From Halomonas colorata (GTDB lineage Bacteria > Pseudomonadota > Gammaproteobacteria > Pseudomonadales > Halomonadaceae), in contig NZ_JABUZA010000009.1 in assembly GCF_014897985.1 (NCBI RefSeq), forward strand, positions 1 through 64,000: DNA of 64,000 nt. The letters run 5' to 3'. Made by a program: the position numbers and the translations under genes. Below the pieces are notes generated by a model that was not told where the DNA came from, ran no database searches, and saw nothing but the letters and a program-made list of their open reading frames with translations. How positions within the stretch are numbered: position 1 is the stretch's first letter; each line of letters starts with the position of its first letter. Below are positions 28,084 through 37,464 of this stretch, piece after piece.

Positions 28084-28500
28084 ATGACGTACTCTCGCGG
28101 CAGCGCTGCCTACGGAAGAGGTGCCAATGCTTACGCACGTGTAGGAGTTGAAAGCGGCGTGATGTCAGCGGATCCGCATAAGCTTATTGTACTGCTTTTT
28201 GAAGGAGCGCAGACGGCTATTCGTGCTGCTCGCATCCATATGCAGAGCGGTAATATTAGTGAAAAGGGGAAAGCTATATCCAAAGCGCTGGATATTATTA
28301 ATAACGGGCTCGCTGCCGCGCTTGATCAAGAGAAAGGCGGCGATATCGCTGAACGGCTAGCCTCTCTTTACGACTATATTGCACGTTTATTGCTCGCCGC
28401 TAATCTACGCAACGATGAAGAGAGCTTAAACCAGGCAGAGAACTTGCTCGAAAACATCGCCTCCGCATGGCGGGACATTGGTCAACAGCAGAGCGCATGA
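28084..28500 (+). CDS. fliS: FliS, flagellin export chaperone
   Basis: Chaperone that binds the C-terminus of flagellin. 138 residues. The blocks MTYSRGSAAYG, VMSADPHKLIVLLFEGAQTAIRAARIHM and ISKALDIINNGLAAALD are diagnostic. Start fixed by AAGGAG nine bases before ATG 28084. Its client fliC is not in this window. Confidence 0.97.
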   Translation: MTYSRGSAAYGRGANAYARVGVESGVMSADPHKLIVLLFEGAQTAIRAARIHMQSGNISEKGKAISKALDIINNGLAAALDQEKGGDIAERLASLYDYIARLLLAANLRNDEESLNQAENLLENIASAWRDIGQQQSA

Positions 28501-28507
28501 GGCCTCC

Positions 28508-28909
28508 ATGGCAGCTTCCATAAATACCCACAACGACACGCCTCAAGCACTGATAGAGGCGTATGAAGGGTTACTGGTTCATGTGACTCAAATGCACGAA
28601 CTGGCTAGCGCTGAACAGTGGGTAGAGCTGATTGAGCAGCGTACATATTATGTCAAACGGGTAGAAATGCTGCGTGAGCTTGACAGTACCGTGATATTAG
28701 ATGAGGCCGATAAGCTACGTAAAGCAGAGCTGCTTGAGCGTATTTTGGAGTTTGATGTGGAAATTCGTCGTCGGCTAGTGGCAAGGCGTGATGAGCTAGG
28801 CAAACTGATCGGCGTATCTCAGCGCCAGCGTGATTTACACCGCGCCTATGCACCTCAGCAAGGTGTCACTGAAAATCATCGTTCTGATGATGAAGAGGCC
28901 GCGACGTGA
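28508..28909 (+). CDS. fliT: FliT, cap-protein chaperone
   Basis: Helical protein of 133 residues in the FliT position directly after fliS (7-base gap). In Salmonella FliT is the FliD chaperone and also binds FlhDC to block class 2 promoters. The pattern VELIEQRTYYVKRVEMLRELD and a long helix RKAELLERILEFDVEIRRRL agree with the family. Start set at ATG 28508 with GAGG five bases upstream. Overlaps the next gene by 4 bases. Confidence 0.85.
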   Translation: MAASINTHNDTPQALIEAYEGLLVHVTQMHELASAEQWVELIEQRTYYVKRVEMLRELDSTVILDEADKLRKAELLERILEFDVEIRRRLVARRDELGKLIGVSQRQRDLHRAYAPQQGVTENHRSDDEEAAT

Positions 28910-30117
28910 GCGGTATCACGCCGCTCATCGATACACTATTGCATCAGGTATTGGGGCGGCAGGGTGAGGTGTCGTTGCAGCGTGCTTTAAGTGAGCCCGT
29001 TAAGCCTGTTTCTTCTGGCGAAGGCCCGCGTCCTATACAGGGCGACTCAGATCTTGATGGGCGCCCTCCTGCCGCGTTAAATGATTTAAGGCGCATGCCT
29101 GGCTCCTTAGGTGGAGAGCGGCAATTTACCCCCGGCGAACCGCAAGGAACTGCGCCAGGGTCAACCCAAACACATTTTAGCCCGGCTGCCCGCAGCATCG
29201 CGGATGTTTTGTTGCGCTTTCCAGCTCCCCCCGCTGTTATACGGCCGCCGTCGCCTTTAGTAACGCTACAAGGCTCGCCAGCGGCCAGTGAAGTGGCAGG
29301 TCGACTGGAAGCCAGCGTACGTGATAGTGGCTTGTTTTATGAATCCCATCTAAAGCGCTGGTTTCAAGGCGATATGTCTCGGCAGCAGTTAATGCGTGAG
29401 CCGCAAATGCAGCCTGGGCCACGCCCCTTGATGGTGCCACTCGCCACTCAGCCTTTATTGCCAAGTGTACCGTTTTTGGCCAATGCTGAGTCCTTGGCAT
29501 CGCGTACCAATGCGCTGATAACGCCCGGTAGCGCCTTGGTATATGTGCCAAACGATAAAGCCATCGTGGAGCGTTCGGTAATGCCCAGCGCAGCTCCAGC
29601 GCAAAGTAATTTTCCTGCTGCGCCCGACGTCAGTAACACTCCATCACGTGAAATAATCGCTTATGAGCGTGAAATAGAGCATATGAAGCATCGCGGACAC
29701 CGCGATATTGTTCATGAGAGTTTACAAAGCCTGGTGCGCCAGCAGTTAGATATGTTGGTAATGCCTGCGGTGCGTTGGGAAGGTGACGTGTGGGCCGGTA
29801 TTTTTATGGCATTGGTCATTCATCTGCCAACCCACGATAAAACGCAGGAAAATCAACAGGAAAATAGCGATCCTGATGAGGGTTGGCGTTCCGAAATGCA
29901 GTTAGAAGTGCCTAATGTGGGAGCATTTAGTGTCTCTTTGTGGTTTTATCGGGCGGTGCTAAGCATTGACTTAACAACGGCCGATAAAGCCACCCACCAT
30001 CATCTTGAAAAAGATATACCCGCTCTAGAGCGGCGTTTGGGCGCTTTGGATTTGGAAAAAGTTCAAGTGCGTGCGCGGTACATGCCGCTGGAGAGCAGCC
30101 ATGACCGTGCCGGATGA
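28906..30117 (+). CDS. Second FliK-like hook-length control domain protein
   Basis: 403 residues. The first ~270 residues are Pro/Ser/Ala-rich and of low complexity; the last ~120 resemble the C-terminal Flg_hook domain of FliK (MPAVRWEGDVWAGIFMALV, MQLEVPNVGAFSVSLWFYRAVLSIDL, IPALERRLGAL). It overlaps fliT by 4 bases and the FlhB-like gene by 17 bases. A conventional FliK is already present at 18171, so this is a paralogue; pairing with an FlhB C-terminal homologue suggests a second, separate specificity-switch module. A GTG codon is used as start. Confidence 0.75.
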   Translation: MSGITPLIDTLLHQVLGRQGEVSLQRALSEPVKPVSSGEGPRPIQGDSDLDGRPPAALNDLRRMPGSLGGERQFTPGEPQGTAPGSTQTHFSPAARSIADVLLRFPAPPAVIRPPSPLVTLQGSPAASEVAGRLEASVRDSGLFYESHLKRWFQGDMSRQQLMREPQMQPGPRPLMVPLATQPLLPSVPFLANAESLASRTNALITPGSALVYVPNDKAIVERSVMPSAAPAQSNFPAAPDVSNTPSREIIAYEREIEHMKHRGHRDIVHESLQSLVRQQLDMLVMPAVRWEGDVWAGIFMALVIHLPTHDKTQENQQENSDPDEGWRSEMQLEVPNVGAFSVSLWFYRAVLSIDLTTADKATHHHLEKDIPALERRLGALDLEKVQVRARYMPLESSHDRAG

Positions 30118-30385
30118 GCGTCGGCGTCAAGCCGTGGCACTTGCCTATCAGGAAAATGAGCGTGCGCCGCGGGTGGTGGCAAAAGGCTATGGCGAGCTTG
30201 CTGAGCGTATTATGGCCGAAGCTCAACGTCAGGGAATTTATGTGCATGATGCGCCTGAAATCGTTGCGCTGTTGATGCAACTAGATTTAGACACTGAAAT
30301 ACCACCTCGGCTTTACCAGGTGGTCGCAGAGTTACTGGTATGGGTGTTTGAGTTATCCGAAGAGAGCTTAAAACGCCGCGACTAA
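30101..30385 (+). CDS. flhX: FlhX, FlhB C-terminal domain homologue
   Basis: 94 residues corresponding only to the cytoplasmic C-terminal (FlhB-CC) part: AVALAYQENERAPRVVAKGYGELAERIM, DAPEIVALLMQLDLDTEIPPRLYQVVAELLVWVF. The membrane domain and the NPTH autocleavage site are absent. Such stand-alone proteins (FhlX/FlhX) are known to be able to replace the cleaved FlhB C-terminus in some bacteria. Start at ATG 30101 with GGAG seven bases upstream. Full FlhB is at 44689. Confidence 0.88.
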   Translation: MTVPDERRRQAVALAYQENERAPRVVAKGYGELAERIMAEAQRQGIYVHDAPEIVALLMQLDLDTEIPPRLYQVVAELLVWVFELSEESLKRRD

Positions 30386-30458
30386 GCCAAGTAGCCAATC
30401 CAGATAGAGTGTGCAACCATGATGTTGAGTAAGGAAAAAAAAGTCATCAAGGCGCCCG

Positions 30459-30464
30459 TATAAT
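30459..30464 (+). promoter_or_regulatory. Probable -10 box of flhDC
   Basis: A perfect TATAAT lies 38 bases before the flhD ATG. At the proper distance upstream there is only an A-run and no TTGACA-like -35, so an activator may be needed. A TTGAGT 28 bases further up is too far. Confidence 0.5.
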
Positions 30465-30502
30465 GGTTACAAGATAGCGCCTGCGCCGTTCGATGGAACA
30501 CT

Positions 30503-30835
30503 ATGAGCCACACTAATTTTCTCGACGAAATTCAAGAAATAAACTTAGCCTATTTGCTTCTCGCGCAGCGTTTGATCAGTGAAGATCGTGAGGCTGCACT
30601 GTTTCGTTTGAAGATAGATAGTGATGTTGCTGACCTGCTGTCTTCACTAAGCGCGCGCCAACTAACAAAATTGGCACGCACCAATCAGTTGGTGTGTCGG
30701 TTTAGCCAGACGAGTGCAAAGCGGCTGCGGCAAGTCACGGAGAACCCGCGTGATCAAGGGCTCGCAGGCTTACATGCGTCACTGCTATTGGCCTGCGATA
30801 CGTTTGAATCATTGCCAGCAGGAGATGAGGAGTGA
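30503..30835 (+). CDS. flhD: FlhD, flagellar master regulator subunit
   Basis: With FlhC forms the FlhD4C2 activator of class 2 flagellar genes. 110 residues; the blocks [20 protein letters not shown] and [21 protein letters not shown] are clear. Overlaps flhC by 4 bases (GTGA). Presence of flhDC places this organism in the enterobacterial/beta-type regulatory scheme, not the FleQ scheme of Pseudomonas. Confidence 0.97.
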   Translation: MSHTNFLDEIQEINLAYLLLAQRLISEDREAALFRLKIDSDVADLLSSLSARQLTKLARTNQLVCRFSQTSAKRLRQVTENPRDQGLAGLHASLLLACDTFESLPAGDEE

Positions 30836-31392
30836 GTCAGAAGAGCTTGGTCGATGAAATGCACCAAGTGCAGCTGGCAATAGAGCTGATTGAACTGGGT
30901 GCTCGTCTACAGGTGCTGGAAACGGAAACTGAATTAAGCCGTACACGCCTGATTAAACTTTATAAAGAAGTATGCGGGATGTCGCCACCCAAGGGCATGC
31001 TGCCTTTTTCGACAGACTGGTTTATTACATGGTTACCCAACGTCCATTCTTCGCTTTTTTATAATATCTACGCAAGTCTGCTTAGAGATACCAGTTGCGA
31101 AAGGATCGATGCATTCGTAAAAGCCTACCGGCTTTATGATGAACAAATGATATTGGAAGGTGCCGAGCCTGTGCTGGGCCTGACGCGTGCCTGGACGTTA
31201 GTGCGCTTTTTTGAAAGCGATTTGCTGCAGCTAAATACGTGCACACGGTGTAGAGGTCGTTTCGTTGCACATGCCCATAGCCCGGCACATGACTATATAT
31301 GTGGTATTTGTCAACCGCCTTCCAGAGCGGGGAAAACGCGTAAATCGCAGCTTGCTCAGAAGGAAAAGAATAATCCTACAGATGCCTCGTAG
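30832..31392 (+). CDS. flhC: FlhC, flagellar master regulator subunit
   Basis: DNA-contacting partner of FlhD, 186 residues. The four zinc-binding cysteines are visible as CTRC and CGIC near the C-terminus, separated by ~17 residues. Blocks [18 protein letters not shown] and [14 protein letters not shown] match the family. It starts with GTG preceded by GGAGATGAGGA. motA follows after 193 bases. Confidence 0.97.
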   Translation: MSQKSLVDEMHQVQLAIELIELGARLQVLETETELSRTRLIKLYKEVCGMSPPKGMLPFSTDWFITWLPNVHSSLFYNIYASLLRDTSCERIDAFVKAYRLYDEQMILEGAEPVLGLTRAWTLVRFFESDLLQLNTCTRCRGRFVAHAHSPAHDYICGICQPPSRAGKTRKSQLAQKEKNNPTDAS

Positions 31393-31585
31393 AGCGTTTG
31401 TCGAGCAGACCCTTAATGCATAGATAGCGGTGAAATGCGGCGGTACTTTTTAATTAAACTGCACGTTAGCCCTAGTATGATGAGACCAATTTTGCGTTTG
31501 AGCTGGAACAATACCTAACCATCGGAACAGATGGATGAATTTTAGTTCCCTTACTTAATACTGACACACCGCAAGGACTCTGCTT

Positions 31586-32455
31586 GTGCTGATACTTCTA
31601 GGCTATGTAGTCGTTTTGTTATGCGTATTTGGTGGCTATGTGCTGGCTGGTGGCAGCCTTGGCCCTTTATACCAGCCACTTGAGCTAGTCATTATTGGCG
31701 GAGCTGGCGTGGGTGCTTTTATTGCGGCTAACAACATAAAAGCCATTAAAGCCACATTCAAACTGTTGCCCAGGCTCAAGGGAGCAAAAAAATATAACAA
31801 AGCGTTCTACATGGAAGTCATGGCAATGCAGTACAAGCTATTGTCAAAAATTCGTCGTGAAGGGATGTTGGGAATAGAGCGCGATATTGACAACCCTCAA
31901 GAAAGTCCTCTTTTTCAAGAGCACCCCACCGTATTGGCTGACCCTCATGTGATGACGTTCTTGACGGATTATCTGCGCTTGATGGTGAGTGGTGGTATGG
32001 AACCGATGGAAATTGATGAGCTGATGCTGCACGAAATCGAAGTATTTGAACAAGAGGCTCATGTCCCCGTCGATGCGATTGCAAAAGTGGGCGATGCCAT
32101 GCCCGCCTTCGGCATCGTGGCGGCAGTAATGGGGGTCATCAAGGCATTGACCTATGCGGATGCCACTGCGCAACAGATGGGTGAAATGATTGCCCACGCG
32201 CTGGTGGGAACCTTCCTGGGTATTTTGTTGGGTTACGGCTTTATTAACCCCATTGCCAGCTTCGCCGGTCGGCAAGCCCAGGAAGCAGAAAAGATGATGC
32301 AATGCATTCGGATAACATTATTGGCAAGTTTGCACGGCTACGCACCTCAGCTGGCCGTTGAGTTTGGCCGTAAAGCGCTGTATACCGCCGAGCGTCCAAC
32401 TTTTTTCGAGCTTGAAGAGTATGTGAAAAATGCCAGGAAGGGCGGTACTGCATGA
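31586..32455 (+). CDS. motA: MotA, stator subunit of the proton motor
   Basis: Inner-membrane stator protein, 289 residues, close to E. coli MotA (295), with four hydrophobic segments. Conserved blocks: LGYVVVLLCVFGGYVLAGG, the charged cytoplasmic loop, and VGDAMPAFGIVAAVMGVIKAL. A GTG start follows AAGGA. The 193-base leader carries a TATGAT with a weak TTAAAC upstream, a possible but unproven promoter. Overlaps motB by 4 bases. Confidence 0.96.
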   Translation: MLILLGYVVVLLCVFGGYVLAGGSLGPLYQPLELVIIGGAGVGAFIAANNIKAIKATFKLLPRLKGAKKYNKAFYMEVMAMQYKLLSKIRREGMLGIERDIDNPQESPLFQEHPTVLADPHVMTFLTDYLRLMVSGGMEPMEIDELMLHEIEVFEQEAHVPVDAIAKVGDAMPAFGIVAAVMGVIKALTYADATAQQMGEMIAHALVGTFLGILLGYGFINPIASFAGRQAQEAEKMMQCIRITLLASLHGYAPQLAVEFGRKALYTAERPTFFELEEYVKNARKGGTA

Positions 32456-33375
32456 GTAAGGGCGGTGAAAAGCGCCCGATTATTATCCGGCGTAAAAAGG
32501 TGGTGCATGCGCATCACGGCGGCGCCTGGAAAATTGCTCTAGCGGATTTCATGACCGCGCTGATGGCGCTGTTCCTGGTAATGTGGATTTTAAGTGTCTC
32601 CAGTGAAGAAACGCGGCGCGGCGTGGCAGAATATTTCAGTACGCCACTGGTGACGGCGATCACTGGTGGTGATCAATCAGGCAGTACCAGGGTTATTCCT
32701 GGCGGTGGCCCGGACCCGACACACAGTGATGGTGAAAGAGCGCGCATCGATACCATGCAGCAGACCCGGCCAAGCATGCAGGAGCGACGTTTCTTCACCG
32801 ATCTACAGGAGCGCATCGAACGCGCAATTGAGGCAGACCCCGAGCTGCGTCAGCTACGCAGGCAAATGCGCTTTGATTTAACCCGTGAAGGGCTTCGTAT
32901 CCAATTGCTGGATACCGAGCAACGCCCAATGTTTGAGTTGGGCAGTGATCAGGTAGCCCCGTATATGCGCAATTTACTGCGTACTATTGCGCCGTTGCTT
33001 AACGAATTGCCTAACGATCTTAGTATTAGTGGACATACCGATAACGTGCCCTATGCCGGAGGATATCGGGGTTATAGCAACTGGGAACTCTCTAATGATC
33101 GTGCCAATGCCTCACGCCGCGAGCTGGTAACCGGGGGGCTTGATCCTGATCAACTGCTGCGCGTATCAGGCTTTGCTAACCGTGTCGTGTTACCCGATAC
33201 GGATCCTCGGGATCCGGTTAATCGCCGTATTGAACTTGTCGTCTTGCTACCCGAAATCGCAGAGGCGATTCGCAACCCGGGAACGATGAGTTCTGATGCC
33301 ACGCTGCCTGCTTCTGCGGATGACCTGGTCGAAGACTTAACGCAAGAGCCCCTGCCGACAAATGCGTCGGATTAG
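32452..33375 (+). CDS. motB: MotB, stator subunit with OmpA-like domain
   Basis: Peptidoglycan-anchored stator protein, 307 residues. The single transmembrane helix holds the proton-binding Asp (ALADFMTALMALFLVMWIL). The C-terminal OmpA domain is clear (SISGHTDNVPYAGG, NWELSNDRANASRREL, NRRIELVVL). Sequence is of the E. coli proton type. Confidence 0.96.
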   Translation: MSKGGEKRPIIIRRKKVVHAHHGGAWKIALADFMTALMALFLVMWILSVSSEETRRGVAEYFSTPLVTAITGGDQSGSTRVIPGGGPDPTHSDGERARIDTMQQTRPSMQERRFFTDLQERIERAIEADPELRQLRRQMRFDLTREGLRIQLLDTEQRPMFELGSDQVAPYMRNLLRTIAPLLNELPNDLSISGHTDNVPYAGGYRGYSNWELSNDRANASRRELVTGGLDPDQLLRVSGFANRVVLPDTDPRDPVNRRIELVVLLPEIAEAIRNPGTMSSDATLPASADDLVEDLTQEPLPTNASD

Positions 33376-33418
33376 CGTTGGCTTGTGACAAAAATATGAC
33401 GTTAGAGTGGAGTGGTGC

Positions 33419-35494
33419 ATGGATATAGCGGATTTTTTTGACACCTTTTTTGAAGAGGCTGAAGAGTTGCTTGCTGATATGGAGCAGCACTTGCTGGAGC
33501 TCAATGTCGATAATCCCGACATTGAGCAGCTAAACGCTATTTTCCGCGCGGCGCACTCGATCAAAGGTGGAGCAGGTACCTTCGGCTTTAGCGTGCTACA
33601 AAAGACAACGCATATACTCGAAAATCTGCTGGATCATGCACGTAAAGGGGAGCTTGTACTGCGTGCCGAGCTCGTGGATACCTTTTTAGAGGCTAAAGAC
33701 ATCATGCATGAGCAACTCGATGCCTATCGCAACGAGGAAGCGCCCAATCAAGAGGCGTACGAAAGAATTTGCCAAGTATTACAGCAGATAGCTCTGGAAG
33801 AAATTGGTCAAACATTGGATGCGCCGGTGGAGGCAGCGGCACCTGCACCGGTCGTCCAGGCTGAAGAACCAGCGAAAGCCTCAGCCGGTCAAAACCAGCT
33901 GATTGTCGCCCTGCTTAATGTGGTTGAAAAAGAGCGTACGTTGCTGGTTGAAGAGCTTGAGCAGCTGGGCGATGTTCAGTCGCAGTCTGGCGATGAGAAA
34001 TGTTACGAAGTCATACTGAGTGGCGATGTCAGCGCTGACGATATTGAAGCCGTCATGTGTTTCATCATTGAACCAGAGCAGATTGAGATTCGTGTAGCGA
34101 GTGGTGCCCCTGCAACTGCACAAGAGGAGGCTAAAAGCACGCCGCCGCCTGCTCCAGTAACACCGGAGCCTGCAACACCTGAGCCAGAAGCTGCGCGCCC
34201 ACCTGCAGAGGCCAAAAAGGCACCCGATAGCAGTACTAAGTCGAAAAAGGCGGCCGCCGAGTCCTCTTCCATTCGCGTTTCGGTGGATAAAGTCGACCAG
34301 ATTATCAATCTGGTGGGCGAGCTAATCATTACCCAATCGATGCTTGATCAAACGGTTAGCGATTTGGACGATCAGTCGGTGGGCAACAGCTCGCTTCAAA
34401 ATGGCATGAGCCTTTTGCAGCGTAATGCCCGAGACTTGCAAGAAGCGGTCATGTCTATCCGCATGATTCCCATGGAATTCGTGTTTAGCCGTTTTCCGCG
34501 CGTTGTACGCGATACCGCGGGCAAGCTGGGTAAAGAGATAGAGCTGGTGACCGAGGGTAAGTCCACGGAGCTTGATAAGAGCCTGGTTGAGCGGATTACC
34601 GACCCCTTAACTCACTTGGTGCGTAATAGCCTTGATCACGGCATTGAAATGCCGGATAAGCGCGAAGCGCTTGGCAAGCCCCGTATGGGCAAGCTTGTAC
34701 TTTCTGCTCGCCATCAAGGCGGTAATATCCTGATTGAGGTGCGCGATGATGGCGCCGGAATGGATCGTGAGCGACTGCTAACCAAGGCACGTGAAAATGG
34801 CCTTAGCGTCTCTGACACCATGAGTGACGAAGACGTTTACCAGCTTATTTTTGCGCCAGGTTTTTCAACCGCTGAGGCCGTGACCGACGTCTCCGGACGT
34901 GGTGTGGGCATGGATGTGGTTAAACGTAATATTCAGGGAATGGGCGGTCGTGTTGAGATCCAGTCCAAAAAAGGCGAAGGCACCAACACGCGGATCGTGC
35001 TGCCGTTAACGCTTGCGATACTGGATGGCATGTCGATTAAGGTCGGTGGGGAGACGTTTATTCTGCCGCTTTCTACCGTGCTTGAGTCGTTACAGCCAAC
35101 CAAAGACGAGATGTACGCGATGGCCGGAGACGACGTTGTCTTAAAGGTGCGCGACGAATACCTGCCTGTTATTGCGGTTCATGAAGTTCTGGATGTAGAA
35201 AACGCCATTACGGACCCTACCCAAAGTATCGCGGTCATTGTGCAGGGCGAAGGGCGTCGTTACGCCATGCTGGTTGATGAGCTGGTTGGGCAGCAGCAGG
35301 TAGTGGTGAAAAACCTTGAAGACAATTACCGCAAGGTGCCGGGGATTTCGGCGGCAACCATCCTGGGGGATGGCAGCGTAGCGCTAATTTTGGATATCAC
35401 AGGACTGCATCGCTTGAGCAGGGTCAAGAAAGAAGCGAGCAAAGTGATTAATAATCAACCTATCTCTTTATATAAGGAGGCTGAGCCGTCATGA
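33419..35494 (+). CDS. cheA: CheA, chemotaxis histidine kinase
   Basis: 691 residues from ATG 33419 (GGAG six bases upstream). Domains in order: HPt with phosphorylated His46 in [14 protein letters not shown]; a CheY-binding region flanked by Pro/Ala/Glu-rich linkers; dimerisation domain ([20 protein letters not shown]); ATPase with N box [13 protein letters not shown]1 DDGAGMD and G2 GRGVGMD; and the CheW-like C-terminal domain. Overlaps cheW by 4 bases. Confidence 0.98.
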   Translation: MDIADFFDTFFEEAEELLADMEQHLLELNVDNPDIEQLNAIFRAAHSIKGGAGTFGFSVLQKTTHILENLLDHARKGELVLRAELVDTFLEAKDIMHEQLDAYRNEEAPNQEAYERICQVLQQIALEEIGQTLDAPVEAAAPAPVVQAEEPAKASAGQNQLIVALLNVVEKERTLLVEELEQLGDVQSQSGDEKCYEVILSGDVSADDIEAVMCFIIEPEQIEIRVASGAPATAQEEAKSTPPPAPVTPEPATPEPEAARPPAEAKKAPDSSTKSKKAAAESSSIRVSVDKVDQIINLVGELIITQSMLDQTVSDLDDQSVGNSSLQNGMSLLQRNARDLQEAVMSIRMIPMEFVFSRFPRVVRDTAGKLGKEIELVTEGKSTELDKSLVERITDPLTHLVRNSLDHGIEMPDKREALGKPRMGKLVLSARHQGGNILIEVRDDGAGMDRERLLTKARENGLSVSDTMSDEDVYQLIFAPGFSTAEAVTDVSGRGVGMDVVKRNIQGMGGRVEIQSKKGEGTNTRIVLPLTLAILDGMSIKVGGETFILPLSTVLESLQPTKDEMYAMAGDDVVLKVRDEYLPVIAVHEVLDVENAITDPTQSIAVIVQGEGRRYAMLVDELVGQQQVVVKNLEDNYRKVPGISAATILGDGSVALILDITGLHRLSRVKKEASKVINNQPISLYKEAEPS

Positions 35495-35991
35495 GTCAAG
35501 CAAATAATGAGGCGGTTCTCGCCGCGGATGAAGCTGAAAACCGTGAGTTTTTAGTATTTTCATTAGGCGAAGAAGAGTACGCCATTGATATTTTGAAGGT
35601 ACAGGAGATTCGCGGTTACGAAAATGTAACGCGTATTGCCAATGCGCCTGACTTTATTAAAGGGGTTACCAATCTGCGCGGCGTGATTGTGCCGATTGTC
35701 GATCTGCGTATCAAATTCCATCTTGACAACGTGGAGTACGGCGGCCAGACCGTGGTGATTGTGGTTAACGTCGCCGATCGCGTCGTGGGTATCGTGGTCG
35801 ATGGCGTTTCTGACGTCATGACATTAAACCCTGAGCAAATTAAACCGGCGCCTGAATTTGGCGTCACCCTGTCGTCTGATTTCCTGAGCGGTCTTGGCAG
35901 CCTGGATGACCGCATGCTGGTACTTGTCGATATCGATAAGCTGCTTACCAGTGAAGAGATGGCATTGGTGGATAGCACCAGCAATCGTTAA
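35491..35991 (+). CDS. cheW: CheW, receptor-kinase coupling protein
   Basis: 166 residues, single CheW domain: [66 protein letters not shown]. Couples receptors to CheA. Overlaps cheA by 4 bases and is followed by a 118-base gap before the first receptor in which I see no clear promoter. Confidence 0.98.
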   Translation: MSQANNEAVLAADEAENREFLVFSLGEEEYAIDILKVQEIRGYENVTRIANAPDFIKGVTNLRGVIVPIVDLRIKFHLDNVEYGGQTVVIVVNVADRVVGIVVDGVSDVMTLNPEQIKPAPEFGVTLSSDFLSGLGSLDDRMLVLVDIDKLLTSEEMALVDSTSNR

Positions 35992-36109
35992 GGCGACTGC
36001 CGCTACTTTGTACTAAAAAGGCCACACGGAACGTGTCTTTCCAAGTTGAACGGCCCCTCTAGCGCCAAGGAATGCGCCTGCGAGTGACGTTGTGTTTGGA
36101 GAAAACATT

Positions 36110-37411
36110 GTGACACAGCTAATGCGGCAGATGTTGGGAAACATGACCGTGCGGCTCAGTTGGGGGCTGGTGCTTGCTTCCTTTTCGTTACTGGTGATTG
36201 TGGCCTGTGGCATCGGTTTTTATGCCCTTCAGCATGGCGCAGCCATCATACAGGCCGCCAGTGACGGCAACGTTCAACAGGCAGAGTTCTCGGACTTTAC
36301 CGGCCGCATTCGCTGGGCGCTCATTGCCATTGTGGTGATCACAGTGACGACCGTCGTGGTGGTGATTTGGGGCGTGACGGTCAATGTACTTAAGCCACTG
36401 GATCGTTTGGTTGGCTATTTCGAACGCATGGCTCAGGGCGATTTAAGCCAGCAGATCTCGGTACCGGGCAATAATGAAATAGGCCGGTTATACGTTGCGA
36501 TGGCGCATATGCAGGCTTCTTTATCAGAAACAGTGAGCGTTGTGCGTGGCAGTGGGTCGTCCATTTATGCGCGCTCTCAACAGATTGCCAGCGGTAATAA
36601 CGACCTCTCCTCGCGTACTGAACAGCAGGCCTCTTCGCTTGAAGAGACCGCTTCCAGTATGGAACAGCTTGCCTCAACGGTGGGCCACAATGCCGATAAC
36701 GCACGTCAGGCTAGCCAGCTTGCGCAAAACGCTACGTTAACAGCGAGGCGAAGCGGTGAAGAAGTGAGCGGCATTGTTGAAACCATGCAGGATATCAATG
36801 CCAGCTCTCATCAAGTGGCCGATATCATCACGTTGATTGATAATATTGCGTTTCAAACCAATATCCTGGCGCTTAACGCATCGGTAGAGGCTGCCCGCGC
36901 GGGTGAGCATGGCAAGGGGTTTGCTGTGGTCGCTCAGGAAGTGCGTAGCCTGGCCAGTCGCAGTGCTAACGCGGCGAAGGAGATTCGTACGCTCATTGAT
37001 ACCTCGCTGGGTAAAGTAGAGACCGGCACGCAGCGGGTCAATCAGGCAGGTGAGACCATGCAAGCGCTGGTTGATGCAGTGCAGCGGGTCAGCGATATCA
37101 TGGATGAAATTGCTGCAGCCTCCGAAGAGCAGAGCAACGGTATTGCTCAGGTTAATCAAGCGGTTGCACAAATGGACCAAGTGGTTCAGCAAAATGCCCA
37201 GCTTGTTCAGCATGCCGCTCATAACGCCAATGAGCTTGAAGATGAAGCGGCGCGGTTAAGAAATACCGTTGAGCGTTTTCAGGTTGCTCATAACCCAACG
37301 CCTGTATCCGCCTCATCCACGGCGGGGCCTGTCGCGTCCGTCACTTCCAAGCCTCTTTCTATCGGCACTGCTTCAAGAAAGGTGGAAACAGAAGCCTGGG
37401 AAGCATTTTAA
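36110..37411 (+). CDS. Methyl-accepting chemotaxis protein with minimal periplasmic loop
   Basis: 433 residues from GTG 36110 (GGAG eight bases upstream). TM1 (~17-38) and TM2 (~64-86) are separated by only about 25 residues, so there is no classical ligand-binding domain. Then HAMP and a complete signalling domain with the hairpin tip [37 protein letters not shown]. It ends in AWEAF, a CheR/CheB tethering pentapeptide like NWETF. May sense membrane state or act as an accessory trimer member; ligand unknown. Confidence 0.9.
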   Translation: MTQLMRQMLGNMTVRLSWGLVLASFSLLVIVACGIGFYALQHGAAIIQAASDGNVQQAEFSDFTGRIRWALIAIVVITVTTVVVVIWGVTVNVLKPLDRLVGYFERMAQGDLSQQISVPGNNEIGRLYVAMAHMQASLSETVSVVRGSGSSIYARSQQIASGNNDLSSRTEQQASSLEETASSMEQLASTVGHNADNARQASQLAQNATLTARRSGEEVSGIVETMQDINASSHQVADIITLIDNIAFQTNILALNASVEAARAGEHGKGFAVVAQEVRSLASRSANAAKEIRTLIDTSLGKVETGTQRVNQAGETMQALVDAVQRVSDIMDEIAAASEEQSNGIAQVNQAVAQMDQVVQQNAQLVQHAAHNANELEDEAARLRNTVERFQVAHNPTPVSASSTAGPVASVTSKPLSIGTASRKVETEAWEAF

Positions 37412-37464
37412 TAGCAAACGCTATAAACAACGATAGTTTAAGAACTGAACAATAAGGCCCCTAA

